From the NCBI GenBank assembly GCA_965237405.1, contig OZ250139.1, positions 4,216,001-4,280,000 of the forward strand: 64,000 bases of DNA. Direction: 5' to 3'. Made by a program: the position numbers and the translations under genes. Source of the DNA: CAUZIB01 sp963663925. GTDB taxonomy: Bacteria; Acidobacteriota; Vicinamibacteria; Vicinamibacterales; UBA8438. How positions within the stretch are numbered: position 1 is the first letter of the stretch; every line of letters starts with the position of its first letter. Positions 14,850-23,924 of this stretch are shown one piece after another. Under the pieces are notes generated by a model, which worked only from the letters and a program-made list of their open reading frames with translations, made no database searches and was not told where the DNA came from.

Positions 14850-16463
14850 ATGGCGAAACGATTATTCGGCACCGTCGCTCTACTCATGATGGTGGGAGGT
14901 CAGATGCCCGCCCAGCAGTTTTCCCCAGGCTACGTTGATCCCGTGCCGCTCTTGGCTGCCGTCGCCGAGGAAATCGGCGAAGCCAATCTGAGATGCATCA
15001 CGTACTCCGGCGCCGGCGACAGCGCCGCCGTTGGCCAGACGTTCGAGAACGCCGTGAACGTCGACTGGCCGCGTATCGATTCGATGGCCAATTACACGCG
15101 CACCATCAACTGGAAAACTGGAACGAGCAAGGAGACCTTCGACCGCGAGCCGGGTCTGAATCCCGCTTCATGGAAGTACGGGATCGGCTGGGAAGGTGGC
15201 ACGCCGACCCAGAGGGAGACCCGTCAAACGCACATCGTCAATGGCAAGTCTGCCTGGCACATGGATGGCGACGGGCCGCCCGTGGCCGTCTCACCTGAGC
15301 TTGCGGAGGTGTACCAACTGGACATGTGGCTGAACCCCCATGGGTTCCTCAAAGCCGCTCGCCTGCCGGGTGCCAATCCCGTGGCCCTGTGGCGGTGGGA
15401 GCAGATCGAGAAAGGCCGAGACGGGAACGTGGTAATTCCAGAGAAAATGTACGTGGTCGCGATTACGATGCTCGGGAAATATCGCGTGGATGCCACGATC
15501 AACTCGCAGAATCAGATACAACGGATCAAGACCACGGTGAACATACCCGCGTTCGGCGATTTCAATATCGAGCACGAGTCCACCAGTCAAATCCCTTTCG
15601 GCAACGTGAAATGGCCGGTCTCCTGGCACTCACACCAGGGATGGGATGACAACTGGCAGTTCTACGGTACAAGCACTGGCCACAATGCCTACGGCGGGAA
15701 GTTCCCTAATGTGCAGCCCAACGTGTGCGATGATCCGGTTCCGGTGCCTCCGTCGGTGACACAGGCGACCTGGCCCACGCAGGTTACGGTCGAACAAATG
15801 GCCGACGGAGTGTACCTCCTCGGCGGCGGGCCCGCCAATAGCTACATGGTGGAGTTCAACGATTTCGTGGCGGTGTTCGAGGCGCCCGTGAACGAAAAGC
15901 GCAGCCTGGCGGTCATCGAGGAAGTCGTGAAGCTGGCTCCGAACAAGCCGATTCGCTGGCTGATCAGTTCTCATCCGCACTTTGATCACATCGGAGGACT
16001 GCGCACGTACCTCCACATCGGCTCGACCATCGTGACGCACATGCAGAACCTCGAGTTCCTGAACAAAGACGTTTTGACTTACGAGCCGAGAACCGTCAAG
16101 CCTGACATCGTATCGAAATGGCCGCCGACCGAGCTGGCCGAGGGCTATACCTACGAGGCGATCCAGGAGAATTACGTGATTACTGATAATTCCCGGATCT
16201 TGCGCGTGTACTACGTGCAGCCCCTGCGACACGTCGCCGGCATGCTGATGGCCTATCTGCCGGCCGAGCGCATCGCTTTTCAGGCGGACTTGTTCGACAC
16301 CCATGAGCCGCCTCGAGCGGCGCAGTTACCGGCGATGCGCAGCTTGTACAATCAGGTGCAGCGTATGAAGCTGGATGTGACGACGCTCGCCCCCGTTCAC
16401 GGGAGGCCAGTTCCCTGGCGCGAGTTTGTGACGGCGCTGAACTCGATGGAGGGAGCGAACTGA
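14850..16463 (+). CDS. secreted metallo-beta-lactamase-fold hydrolase
   Basis: This 537-residue protein has a signal peptide (ending MPAQQ). A long N-terminal region (about residues 25-310) is typical of acidobacterial secreted MBL proteins, and the C-terminal half is the MBL fold. The metal site HPHFDH starts at about residue 375, and a late His lies in PVHGRP. An AGGAGG site five bases before 14850 fixes the start; a GTG at 14835 would place that site inside the gene. The substrate is unknown. A perfect hairpin follows at 16508-16536. Confidence 0.88.
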   Translation: MAKRLFGTVALLMMVGGQMPAQQFSPGYVDPVPLLAAVAEEIGEANLRCITYSGAGDSAAVGQTFENAVNVDWPRIDSMANYTRTINWKTGTSKETFDREPGLNPASWKYGIGWEGGTPTQRETRQTHIVNGKSAWHMDGDGPPVAVSPELAEVYQLDMWLNPHGFLKAARLPGANPVALWRWEQIEKGRDGNVVIPEKMYVVAITMLGKYRVDATINSQNQIQRIKTTVNIPAFGDFNIEHESTSQIPFGNVKWPVSWHSHQGWDDNWQFYGTSTGHNAYGGKFPNVQPNVCDDPVPVPPSVTQATWPTQVTVEQMADGVYLLGGGPANSYMVEFNDFVAVFEAPVNEKRSLAVIEEVVKLAPNKPIRWLISSHPHFDHIGGLRTYLHIGSTIVTHMQNLEFLNKDVLTYEPRTVKPDIVSKWPPTELAEGYTYEAIQENYVITDNSRILRVYYVQPLRHVAGMLMAYLPAERIAFQADLFDTHEPPRAAQLPAMRSLYNQVQRMKLDVTTLAPVHGRPVPWREFVTALNSMEGAN

Positions 16464-16507
16464 ATCCAAAGACCAGCAGTGAGATGTAATCACCTTCATC
16501 TGTACTA

Positions 16508-16536
16508 AGAGAGAACACCTATGAGGTGTTCTCTCT
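16508..16536 (+). terminator. perfect 13-bp inverted repeat downstream of the MBL gene
   Basis: AGAGAGAACACCT and AGGTGTTCTCTCT flank a 3-base loop (ATG), about 45 bases after the stop at 16463; an outer GTAC pair continues the symmetry. There is no T-run, so it may also be an mRNA-end stabiliser or a protein site. Confidence 0.5.
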
Positions 16537-17022
16537 GTACGTACACGTCATCGTTTCTTGTATTTGCGCTGGCGTGATGTAAGCAGCTGTTCCGCCTTGT
16601 CGGTCATCGCGCCGCCATGCTGACCTTGGCTTAGCATCCCCGCCTCGCGGGCGCGTGCGCCGAAGTAGTCCACCTGCCCATTGGTATCTTCCACCTCGTG
16701 ACCGTGACGGGTGGATGCACCCCGTAGAAGACTAGGACGCACCCTCCCGCTAGCAGGATGAGGGTGCAATCGGAGGTTGTTACCGACTTTTGTAGCCCGC
16801 TACAAAAGTAGCGGTTCAACGGGGACGAGCGTAAACGCCGCATTCAGGCGTAGGCGGTACGGTAGGATGCGTCAGGTCGAGGGAGGTTCTGATGCGACGA
16901 CTACTCGTGATAACGGCGGCCGCTGGGAACGGGTCACCACTGACTACGAACGAAGGCGACAGTCAGGCCAGCAAGAAACACCTGCTCCTATGATCGACAT
17001 TCCCTCATCGTGAAGGCATCTC
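16537..17022. other. intergenic stretch with two inverted repeats and a short ORF
   Basis: GCACCCTC/GAGGGTGC (16739-16767, 13-base loop) and CTTTTGTAGC/GCTACAAAAG (16787-16808, 2-base loop) are perfect repeats. The second is followed on the minus-strand side by a TTGAAC element of the Sel1-type leader. A 33-codon ORF at 16892-16993 has a GGAGG site and a short signal-like start, and may be a relic. No convincing gene was found. Confidence 0.4.
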
Positions 17023-17455
17023 ATGCTCGAAGAACTCGCTTCGCAAGCCCAGGAATACATCTCACAACGTTACCTCGCGTGGGGTCTGGCCGCAGTTGGA
17101 CTGCTGATCGGTAGTGTCATCATTCGAGTCGTCGACAAGAGCTTCGCGAGATTTTTTGCGAAGGTAGATTATGACCGAACATTAGAAATACTATGCCAGC
17201 GCAGCGTCAAGATCTTCCTTTGGCTGGTACTGATCACCTTTATTGCCGGGAACTTGGGATTTGACGTGTCCCCATTCATCGCCGGTCTGAGCGTGACCGG
17301 CTTTGTCGTGGGCTTTGCGGTCAAAGACGTGTTGTCTAACTTTGCCGCAGGCGTTTTCATCCTGATCAAACGGCCATTTTTGGTGGGTGCTGGGGCGCCC
17401 CAGGGTTTTCTTGGACACTTGATTGCGAGAGAGTTCTCGTAGGAGGAGTGTCGAG

Positions 17456-17815
17456 ATGGAGAAGCACGATCAGGAGTCGGCGGTGGCGGAGGGAGGCCGG
17501 AGGGCGACCGGAGGGGGCCGGTTTTCAGTCGGTCGCAAGAGCGCCGTGGTGATGTGCTTGCTGCGCGGGGAGGATCTCGAGTCCGTGTCGCGGGAGTGGA
17601 GGATCACGGCGGCGCGGGCGTCGCAGTGGCGCGATCAGTTTCTGGCCGCGGGCCAGGCGGGCCTGAAGAGCCGAGCGACGGATGCCCGGGGTGAAGACAA
17701 CCGTCGGCTGCGGGCCAAGGTCGGCGAGCTGCTGATGGAGAACGAACTGCTCTACGCGAAGGTGGACCAGCTGGAGGCCGGCTCCCCTTTGGCCCGGAGG
17801 AGGTCGACGCGATGA
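17456..17815 (+). CDS. IS3-family OrfA, copy C
   Basis: Identical in translation to the OrfA at 9066-9425: helix-turn-helix followed by a coiled coil, AGGAGG ribosome site, ATGA overlap with orfB. Confidence 0.92.
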   Translation: MEKHDQESAVAEGGRRATGGGRFSVGRKSAVVMCLLRGEDLESVSREWRITAARASQWRDQFLAAGQAGLKSRATDARGEDNRRLRAKVGELLMENELLYAKVDQLEAGSPLARRRSTR

Positions 17816-18705
17816 GTGGCGCCCATTCGATCTCCACCCGTCGGGCGTACGGCGTGCAGCGGATCTACCGCGTGTGGGAGCGGGCGCGGTCCAGCGTCTA
17901 CGCGAGGCGTCACGCGACGAGGTCACGCGCGCCGTGGTGTCGCCGCGGGCCGGTCGGTGCCGCCCCGGACGAGGTGCTGGTCGGCCACATCCGCCGGGTA
18001 CTCGAAGCCTCGCCGTTTCATGGCGAGGGGTACCGCAAAGCCTGGGCGAAGCTGCGGGTCGCGGGGATCCGCACCTCGAAGGAGCGGGTGCGGCGGTTGA
18101 TGCGGGAGCACGACCTCCAGGCCCCGCACCGCGCGGGGCACGCGCACGGCCCGAAGGCGCATGACGGCACGATCACCACGGAGGCCCCCGATGTGATGTG
18201 GGGAACGGACATGTCGGCCACGGTGACGGTCGGCGAGGGGGCGGCGTTCGTGTTCGTGGCTGTCGATCACTGTACGACCGAGTGCATCGGCCTCCATGCG
18301 GCCAAGAGCGGGAGCCGGTTCGAGGCCCTGGAGCCGATCCGCCAGGGCGTCCGGGAACGCTTCGGCGCCATCGCCAAAGGTGTCGCCAGCGGGCTTCGTC
18401 TTCGTCACGACCACGGATCGAACTACCTGGCCGATGACTTCCAACGGGAGATCAAGTTCTTTGGTATCGAGAGCTCACCGAGCTTCGTGCGGGAGCCCGA
18501 AGGGCATGGCGTCGCTGAGCGCTTCATCCGCACACTGAAGGAGAACGTTTTGTGGGTACGGAGCTTCGAAACGATCGAGGAGCTCCGCCTCGCCTTGCTT
18601 GAGTTCAAGCGGACATACAACGAACAGTGGATGCTTGAGAAGTACGACTATCGAAGCCCAGCCCAGGTGCGACGCGACCGGGTCGGGCTAGACGCGGCAG
18701 CATAG
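17812..18705 (+). CDS. IS3-family transposase OrfB, copy C
   Basis: This 297-residue DDE transposase is intact and differs from copy B by one residue near position 43 (RRGPVG for RRAPVG). The catalytic D, D and E motifs are all present. Confidence 0.95.
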   Translation: MSGAHSISTRRAYGVQRIYRVWERARSSVYARRHATRSRAPWCRRGPVGAAPDEVLVGHIRRVLEASPFHGEGYRKAWAKLRVAGIRTSKERVRRLMREHDLQAPHRAGHAHGPKAHDGTITTEAPDVMWGTDMSATVTVGEGAAFVFVAVDHCTTECIGLHAAKSGSRFEALEPIRQGVRERFGAIAKGVASGLRLRHDHGSNYLADDFQREIKFFGIESSPSFVREPEGHGVAERFIRTLKENVLWVRSFETIEELRLALLEFKRTYNEQWMLEKYDYRSPAQVRRDRVGLDAAA

Positions 18706-18919
18706 AAGTGATTACCTTCAAACCACTGTCCAAGAACCCTGGGGCGATACAGTGACACGGTCAGTGTGGCTGGTGTGACAGGCGAGATTCTTGAGGTGAA
18801 TCTGGCGGCCTGCGTCATCTTTTCCACTGAGCATGAAACGGTAACCGTTCCCAACGCCAAGGTGTGGGGTAACCCAATCCGAAATGTCAGTAGAAATACG
18901 AAACAAGTGTGAAGTGGGT

Positions 18920-19177
18920 TTACTGGTGGAGTGCACGGCCGCTCGTTACACACGGCCCCACAGGGGGACGTGGTAAGAAAACCGTTGAGGTCGGGGTGGG
19001 GACAGGGCTGATTGATACGTAACTACCCCGCATACCCACACGAAAGCTTGGTATTGGGATAACTCCCCCCGCAACTTCTTCCAACTGCTCGTCCGTCAGT
19101 GCTGCAGCTCGCACACGCCTTCGAGCAGGCGACCGGATTCGGCGGGCACCGCCCCGATCTAGGCAGGCTGGGGACAA
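18920..19177 (-). pseudogene. Nif11/double-glycine leader RiPP-precursor-like relic
   Basis: The minus frame contains ALTDEQLEEVAGG, the end of a Nif11/nitrile-hydratase-type leader peptide with its double-glycine cleavage site, followed by a core-like region (VIPIPSFRVGMRG...) rich in Ser, Thr and Pro and running to the stop at 18920. A preceding leader-like segment (PNPVACSKACASCS) lies in a different frame, one base out of phase, so the leader is frameshifted. No ribosome site, modification enzyme or exporter is nearby. The motif is specific, but the gene appears dead and its original length is uncertain. Confidence 0.45.
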
Positions 19178-19227
19178 ACGTGGTACAAAACACAGCGGTC
19201 ACGCTAACCAACCCAGGAGACCGAACG

Positions 19228-19340
19228 ATGCCATTCACTTCTCGCCGCGTGTTCACACACCGACGCTCGCAGTCGTTGCGATTCTGACGGGTGTCGGACT
19301 CGCGTGGATCGGCACCCGGACGGCGGCGACTTTCGCCCCC
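19228..19340 (+). pseudogene. signal-peptide relic of a lost secreted gene
   Basis: ATG 19228 follows AGGAG by eight bases and gives MPFTSRRV. In the neighbouring frame the sequence continues as HTPTLAVVAILTGVGLAW, a typical signal core. A frameshift separates the two, and nothing recognisable follows before the tRNA. Confidence 0.3.
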
Positions 19341-19451
19341 CCTGTACGCAGCAAAATTGCGAGGTGGGACACAAAAAGGACACACGCCGGCATTCTGGAG
19401 GGACGGGTGCCTGTCGCACCCGCACGGTTTACCGATTTTGTTAGGGAAAAG

Positions 19452-19527
19452 TGGTGAGCCGCCGGGGACTCGAACCCCAAACCTGCAGATTAAGAGTCTG
19501 CTGCTCTGCCAGTTGAGCTAGCGGCCC
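19452..19527 (-). tRNA. tRNA-Lys (CTT)
   Basis: Full cloverleaf on the minus strand: acceptor GGGCCGC/GCGGCTC, anticodon stem GCAGA/TCTGC around loop CTCTTAA (anticodon CTT), T loop TTCGAGT, discriminator A and an encoded CCA at 19452-19454. Two degenerate relatives lie at 3775-3840 and 4366-4415. Confidence 0.95.
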
Positions 19528-19661
19528 ATGAAATTGCTTAACGCTAAACGCGACCTGGTATCGTAGCAGCAATTTCATCGTGTCACCACGGAACGTTGCA
19601 ACACCTGCCTTGGTAGCTATTTACGGACACGATATAGTGATCGCTCGTTTCTGGGAGATAG

Positions 19662-20690
19662 ATGCCATTGTGTCGCTTGGTCGGGCTGTGTTGTGTTGCA
19701 CTATTCGCGGCGATGGTTGCCTGTATTGAGACGACTCCCACTACGCCATCGCCCGTTGTGAGTTTCGAAGGGCCTGGCTTCCAAACAGCGCTGGTTTGTC
19801 CTGAGGGCGTCGATCGTGTCATCAACGTGGGTCAAGAGGTCAGCGTTTCGTTTCCGGCGCCAACTATTGCGGGGCAGGAAGCAGGGAAGGCCACGTGCAC
19901 GCCAGCGTCCGGATCGGTGTTTCCCGTCGGAACTACGACCGTCACATGTTCCGCGACAGCGGCTGCTGACCTGGCCACGAACTGCACGTTTGCGGTACGT
20001 GTCGCTTTGCGCCAGTTGGCTATCACAAAGATCGTGGCTTTTGGTGACAGCATCACAACTGGAACGGTGTCTCAGGCGCTTGCCCAATCCACGCTTGCCG
20101 GGACCCCACTTTCCTATCCTGCGCAGCTTGAGGGCTTACTCCAGGACCGCTACCCGGAGCAAAATTTAGAGATCGTGAACGCCGGTTCAGGCGGGGAAGA
20201 CTCATCCGAGGGTCGGGCCAGATTGCCAGGAGTCTTGAACACCTTTCGACCGGAAGTGCTGCTTCTCCTCGAAGGCGTCAACCGGCTTGAGCTTGTCGGT
20301 CCTGAAAACGTCGCCAGCGATCTCGATGCGATGGTCGCGACGGCGCAGAGCAGTGGTGTGGCGGTTTTGCTTGCGACTCTCACACCTGTCGGCGACATCA
20401 AAGAGATCGAACGACCCGGTCTCCGAACGGCGATCGATGACCTAAATCAACGGATTCGTCAGATCGCACAAGATCGTCAGTTAGGACCGGTGGTCGATCT
20501 GTTCTCGTTGTTCGAACGAACCCCATCCTTGATCGGTCGCGATGGGCTGCACCCCACAGCCAATGGGTACCAGGTCATGGCCGATGAGTTCCGAAGGGCG
20601 ATCGTGTCTCGGTGGGAACTGTCAGAAGGACCGGTACTTTCGTGGTCGCGGCCGGCCGTGAAGACTGCGTTGGATTCTTATCGTAGATAG
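19662..20690 (+). CDS. lipoprotein with HYR-like domain and SGNH/GDSL hydrolase
   Basis: This 342-residue protein has a lipoprotein signal (LFAAMVAC, Cys 21). An HYR-type beta domain follows (about residues 55-115, with SFPAPTIAG and PVGTTTVTCSATAA), then an SGNH esterase/lipase fold. The fold shows block I GDSIT with the catalytic Ser, an NAGSGGE block with the oxyanion Gly, and block V DGLHPTANGY with catalytic Asp and His. Cell-surface carbohydrate or lipid esterase is likely. The 3' end overlaps the convergent sulfatase relic by 13 bases. Confidence 0.85.
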   Translation: MPLCRLVGLCCVALFAAMVACIETTPTTPSPVVSFEGPGFQTALVCPEGVDRVINVGQEVSVSFPAPTIAGQEAGKATCTPASGSVFPVGTTTVTCSATAAADLATNCTFAVRVALRQLAITKIVAFGDSITTGTVSQALAQSTLAGTPLSYPAQLEGLLQDRYPEQNLEIVNAGSGGEDSSEGRARLPGVLNTFRPEVLLLLEGVNRLELVGPENVASDLDAMVATAQSSGVAVLLATLTPVGDIKEIERPGLRTAIDDLNQRIRQIAQDRQLGPVVDLFSLFERTPSLIGRDGLHPTANGYQVMADEFRRAIVSRWELSEGPVLSWSRPAVKTALDSYRR

Positions 20691-22040
20691 CCAAGCGTTC
20701 GAAGATTTTTTAACGCTTCCTGGTTCAGCCTTTTATAGCGATTAGCTGGATCTGTACTGCCAATCTGAAAGTTTGACTGGATTTGACGCCGAGCTTCAAT
20801 TCGTCTGAGTAAATGCACGGCTTGTTCCGCTTCGCCATCGTAGAGGTTATGGAATTCCGCTTGATCATTCCTTACGTTGAACAGCTGATGGGTTTCGCCC
20901 GGTCCATCGTCTTCTCTCGTTTTCAGGATCATCTTCCACTCGGCCGATCGCACACCCCAGAAATCGAGACTCGCAAAAAAGATGTTCTGACGATGGTTCG
21001 GGAGCTCACCTTCGGGAGTAAGGATGAGGGATTCGCCTGCCAACGGGTATACGGCGCGGTTACCCGAAAAAGCTGGCAATCTGAGTCCTGCCAGTTCAAG
21101 AATGGTGGGCGCGACATCGATCGTACTCACGGGTCGCATAACTCGACGTGGCCTGGATGCTTCGCTTGGCAGATGAACAAGTAGTGGCACGTGGACGTGG
21201 GACTCAAGAACATGCGGCCCGTGCTCAAAATACACGTTTTGCTCGCCCAAGCCTTCACCATGATCAGCCGTCAAAACGATCACTGTATCTGAGAGCGCTG
21301 GTTCCGATCGCACGACATCGATAACCTTTCCGATCTCCTCATCAGCGAACAAGACCTCACCGTCGTATTGGGCTACGTAGTACGCAAGGCGGTGCTCGCC
21401 ATCGATATAGACATCGGGACGAATGCCTCCGATAACTCCTGGTGTCCGTGGTAGATGCAGACTTCCATCGAAGTGGGCATCGTTCATGTAAGCATTGTCG
21501 AAGCCGGACGGCGGCGTATACGGGAGATGTGGGTTGACGTAGTGTAGCCACATGAAGAAAGACTCATGTGTCTGCGCGAAACCCTTCAACTGTTCAACGG
21601 CGGTTCTTGTGATGAGGTGGGTCCGATCGATCTCGTGGTCACTGTCTTCCCAAGTCTCGTGATACGCATCGAATCCTTGAGCATAGCCGGCGGCCTTGGA
21701 CAGATTAGCGTTGTCGACCGCGGCAACAGTTCGCCACCCTTGGCCAGTAAACGCTTCCGCCAGCGTGTCGTGCGCATCTGGAATGGAACCACATGCTCAG
21801 CAGCGCGGCCACACTGGGATTCGAGGAAACAGCGAGTCAGAAAAACCAGCTCGATTCAGCGAGTGCGTCAATGTTCGGGGATGTGTTACGCACGTAGCCG
21901 TAGCTGCCCAGATGGTCTGCTCGAAGGGTGTCAATTGAAATGAGGAGCACGCGCTCAGCGGGCGTGTTCTGGGAGGGTGCACACGCGATCGTGCACAATA
22001 ACGTTGCAGCCAGCGCCACGGCGCAGCGTCCAGCGATCAT
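20678..22040 (-). pseudogene. sulfatase-family lipoprotein, disrupted
   Basis: The N-terminal frame (to 21837) has a lipobox (CTIAC) and the sulfatase opening LISIDTLRADHLGSYGY with metal-binding Asp, ending at TGA after SSWFF. The same frame continues past this stop as AVSSNPSVAALLS, which contains the S-x-P-S-type catalytic motif. It then slips one base, and the main frame resumes as DAHDTLAEAF and runs to GYLR at 20678, with the second metal site TADHGEGLGE. A nonsense change plus a frameshift, and perhaps a small loss of the loop after the catalytic helix, make it inactive. Sulfatases of this type cleave polysaccharide sulfate esters. Confidence 0.85.
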
Positions 22041-22071
22041 CGGACGAGTATAGCCCACTGATCTTTTAGGC

Positions 22072-22148
<77 letters not shown>

Positions 22149-22171
22149 AATCAGAGAGGTGCTGAAATGAA

Positions 22172-22248
22172 TGGCGCGCCCGGAGGGACTCGAACCCCCG
22201 ACCTACGGGTTCGAAACCCGGCGCTCTATCCAGCTGAGCTACGGGCGC
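22172..22248 (-). tRNA. tRNA-Arg (TCG)
   Basis: Same acceptor stem and D arm as the neighbouring tRNA-Arg; anticodon loop TTTCGAA (anticodon TCG), CCA encoded at 22172-22174. The pair probably arose by tandem duplication with anticodon-arm divergence. Confidence 0.95.
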
Positions 22249-22453
22249 GCAATACAGGCGGCCTCGAACCGATGCATCTTACCATGTGCGGGTCAGCTTG
22301 CGCTCAGCTCGAAGACCGCTACAACGCAGAGAAGGCAGGAGGGGTTAAGGAGTGGTAGACAGGACGTAGAAGCCAGGGGAAAACGGGTGCCCTTTGGGCA
22401 ACGCTCGCAGCATGCTAGCCTCCAATCGTGTTCTACCTTCTACTCCCAATCTC

Positions 22454-23854
22454 CTACGGACCACTCAGATCAAACGCTGCCATTTCTCGTGTGTTCCTGA
22501 CCAGTAGCCGTCCTTCGGCAATCGCAGGCACATTCCATGTCTTGCCTTCGATGGCGGGGAACCACGCCACCTCCTCATGCCGGTCCGGCGTCGCACGTAC
22601 CAGTGCGAGCTCTCCTCGTTCGCTGAGTACAATTAGGTGGTCGCCGGCAAGTAGCAGCTGGCCATAGCCGTAGCGGCCGCCCTTCCAGCGCAGCTGGCCG
22701 GTCTCAGCGTCGATGCACGCGAGGATGGCCTCATCCAAGCCATAGATGTACCCGTCATGGAGCACCGAACTACTGAACTTGTTTTTCATGCGGTTGTTGC
22801 GCCAGACAGTTTCAACGGTAAGCGGCGGGTCTTCGCCCGAGAGTTCAATCACCGTCGCACCATGTCCATATCCTGCCGACAAGAACAGCCGGTTGTCGTT
22901 CACAACGAGCGGCTGGGCGATGTTCGGAACGACCGGTACCCGCCACGGGTGCTCCCAGATTACGGTTCCGTCGTCAATCACCATACCCACCGCTCGCTCC
23001 GCCGTAACGACGACGATGTGTCGGAATCCGTTCAGCGTGACGGTCATTGGCGACGTGTAGGATTGCACGTCGTCGAGCGCGTGCCACACGACGTCACCTG
23101 ACCGACGGTCGTAGGCGACGACCGACCATCCGGACCCACCGCCAGGCTGGACGATGACGAGGTTTTCGACGACCAGAGGGGCGGCCGACATTGCCCACCG
23201 GAGGTTGACAGCGTCGCTGTCAGACAGAACGTCGCGACGCCACAAAACCTTACCGGTCGTGGCGTCGAGACACCACAGCAATCCGGTTGCACCGAGGGCG
23301 TAGACTCGGTCTTCGTGCCAGGTCGGCGTTGCGCGCGGTCCAGAGCCGCCCATCATCTCGTCGAACCTGGCGTCCCAATCGTGCACCCACAACTCGCGTC
23401 CCGTATCGACGTCATACGCGGTCACGGCCTCACGATCACGACGTTGCTCGATGGTGTACACGCGGTTGTTCGCGATGGCGAATGATGCGTAGCCACCACC
23501 GATCGGCTGTTTCCACATCTGGGTCAGGCCACCGGCAGGCCAATCAGTACGAATTGGCTGCTGGGTGTAGTGTCCGTCGCGGTCGGGACCCCTGAATTCA
23601 GTCCAATAAGGCGGTTTCGAGGCGTCGGTGACTGGAGCAGCTGGGAGCAGGTGAGAGTAGTGCTGACTACGATTCGATTCGAGGTTGTTATAGTGTTCCT
23701 CGGGGCTCCCGAACGAGAAGATCGGGCGCATGTTGCCGCCAAGCTCAAACCGTAATCCGAACACGACGACGAGCACACCGATAATCAAGACGGCAACGGC
23801 CGTCAGGCCGATAACCACGACGAGAGCCGACTTCAGGAGTGATGAGCGTGCCAT
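22454..23854 (-). CDS. membrane-anchored PQQ-like beta-propeller protein (BamB-like fold)
   Basis: I place the start at 23854, giving 466 residues with a membrane anchor (residues about 7-32) followed by an eight-bladed PQQ-like (YWTD/BamB-type) propeller. Typical blade motifs are ELWVHDWDARF, KVLWRRDVL, DVVWHALDD and TVIWEHPWR. Quinoprotein catalytic residues and the Cys-Cys disulfide are absent, so this is a structural or binding propeller and not a dehydrogenase. It lies about 70 bases after coxG on the same strand and could be the last gene of the cox transcript. A paralogue lies at 52578-53924. Confidence 0.82.
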   Translation of the reverse strand: MARSSLLKSALVVVIGLTAVAVLIIGVLVVVFGLRFELGGNMRPIFSFGSPEEHYNNLESNRSQHYSHLLPAAPVTDASKPPYWTEFRGPDRDGHYTQQPIRTDWPAGGLTQMWKQPIGGGYASFAIANNRVYTIEQRRDREAVTAYDVDTGRELWVHDWDARFDEMMGGSGPRATPTWHEDRVYALGATGLLWCLDATTGKVLWRRDVLSDSDAVNLRWAMSAAPLVVENLVIVQPGGGSGWSVVAYDRRSGDVVWHALDDVQSYTSPMTVTLNGFRHIVVVTAERAVGMVIDDGTVIWEHPWRVPVVPNIAQPLVVNDNRLFLSAGYGHGATVIELSGEDPPLTVETVWRNNRMKNKFSSSVLHDGYIYGLDEAILACIDAETGQLRWKGGRYGYGQLLLAGDHLIVLSERGELALVRATPDRHEEVAWFPAIEGKTWNVPAIAEGRLLVRNTREMAAFDLSGP

Positions 23855-23924
23855 CGCAGGTTGCCAAGGACTCGATCCCACGTTACCACGGCCTCGGTTC
23901 TTGCAGTGGTTGGGGATGCGGACA

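Larger units (their letters stand above)
17390..18751 (+). mobile_element. complete IS3-family insertion sequence, copy C (1362 bp)
   Basis: It has the same ends and gene layout as copy B; the right tip has one change (TGTATCG). It is flanked by GTG on both sides (17387-17389 and 18752-18754). The target is a mscS gene whose frame is restored exactly when element and duplication are removed, which fixes the ends and the 3 bp duplication. It is almost identical to copy B, so insertion is recent. Confidence 0.96.
17023..18912 (+). pseudogene. small MscS-family channel gene split by IS copy C
   Basis: The left part (17023-17389) encodes two membrane segments and the pore helix up to KRPFLVG. 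The right part (18755-18912) continues in frame as DTVSVAGVTGEILEVN...VPNAKVWGNPIRNVS and stops at 18912. Removing the element and one copy of the GTG duplication restores a single frame of 174 residues with the canonical PFLVGDTV junction. The intact protein would be a minimal MscS channel. As it stands the left ORF ends within the IS with a few foreign residues and lacks the beta domain, so the channel is lost. Confidence 0.92.

Noticed and set aside
16548..16769. A small minus-strand protein gene
   Set aside because: No ribosome site, no recognisable fold, and the frame runs through inverted repeats.
9000..18751. IS copies B and C as the two ends of a composite transposon carrying 10.4-17.4 kb
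   Set aside because: Each copy has its own target duplication (AAT and GTG) and its own disrupted target, which shows two independent insertions.
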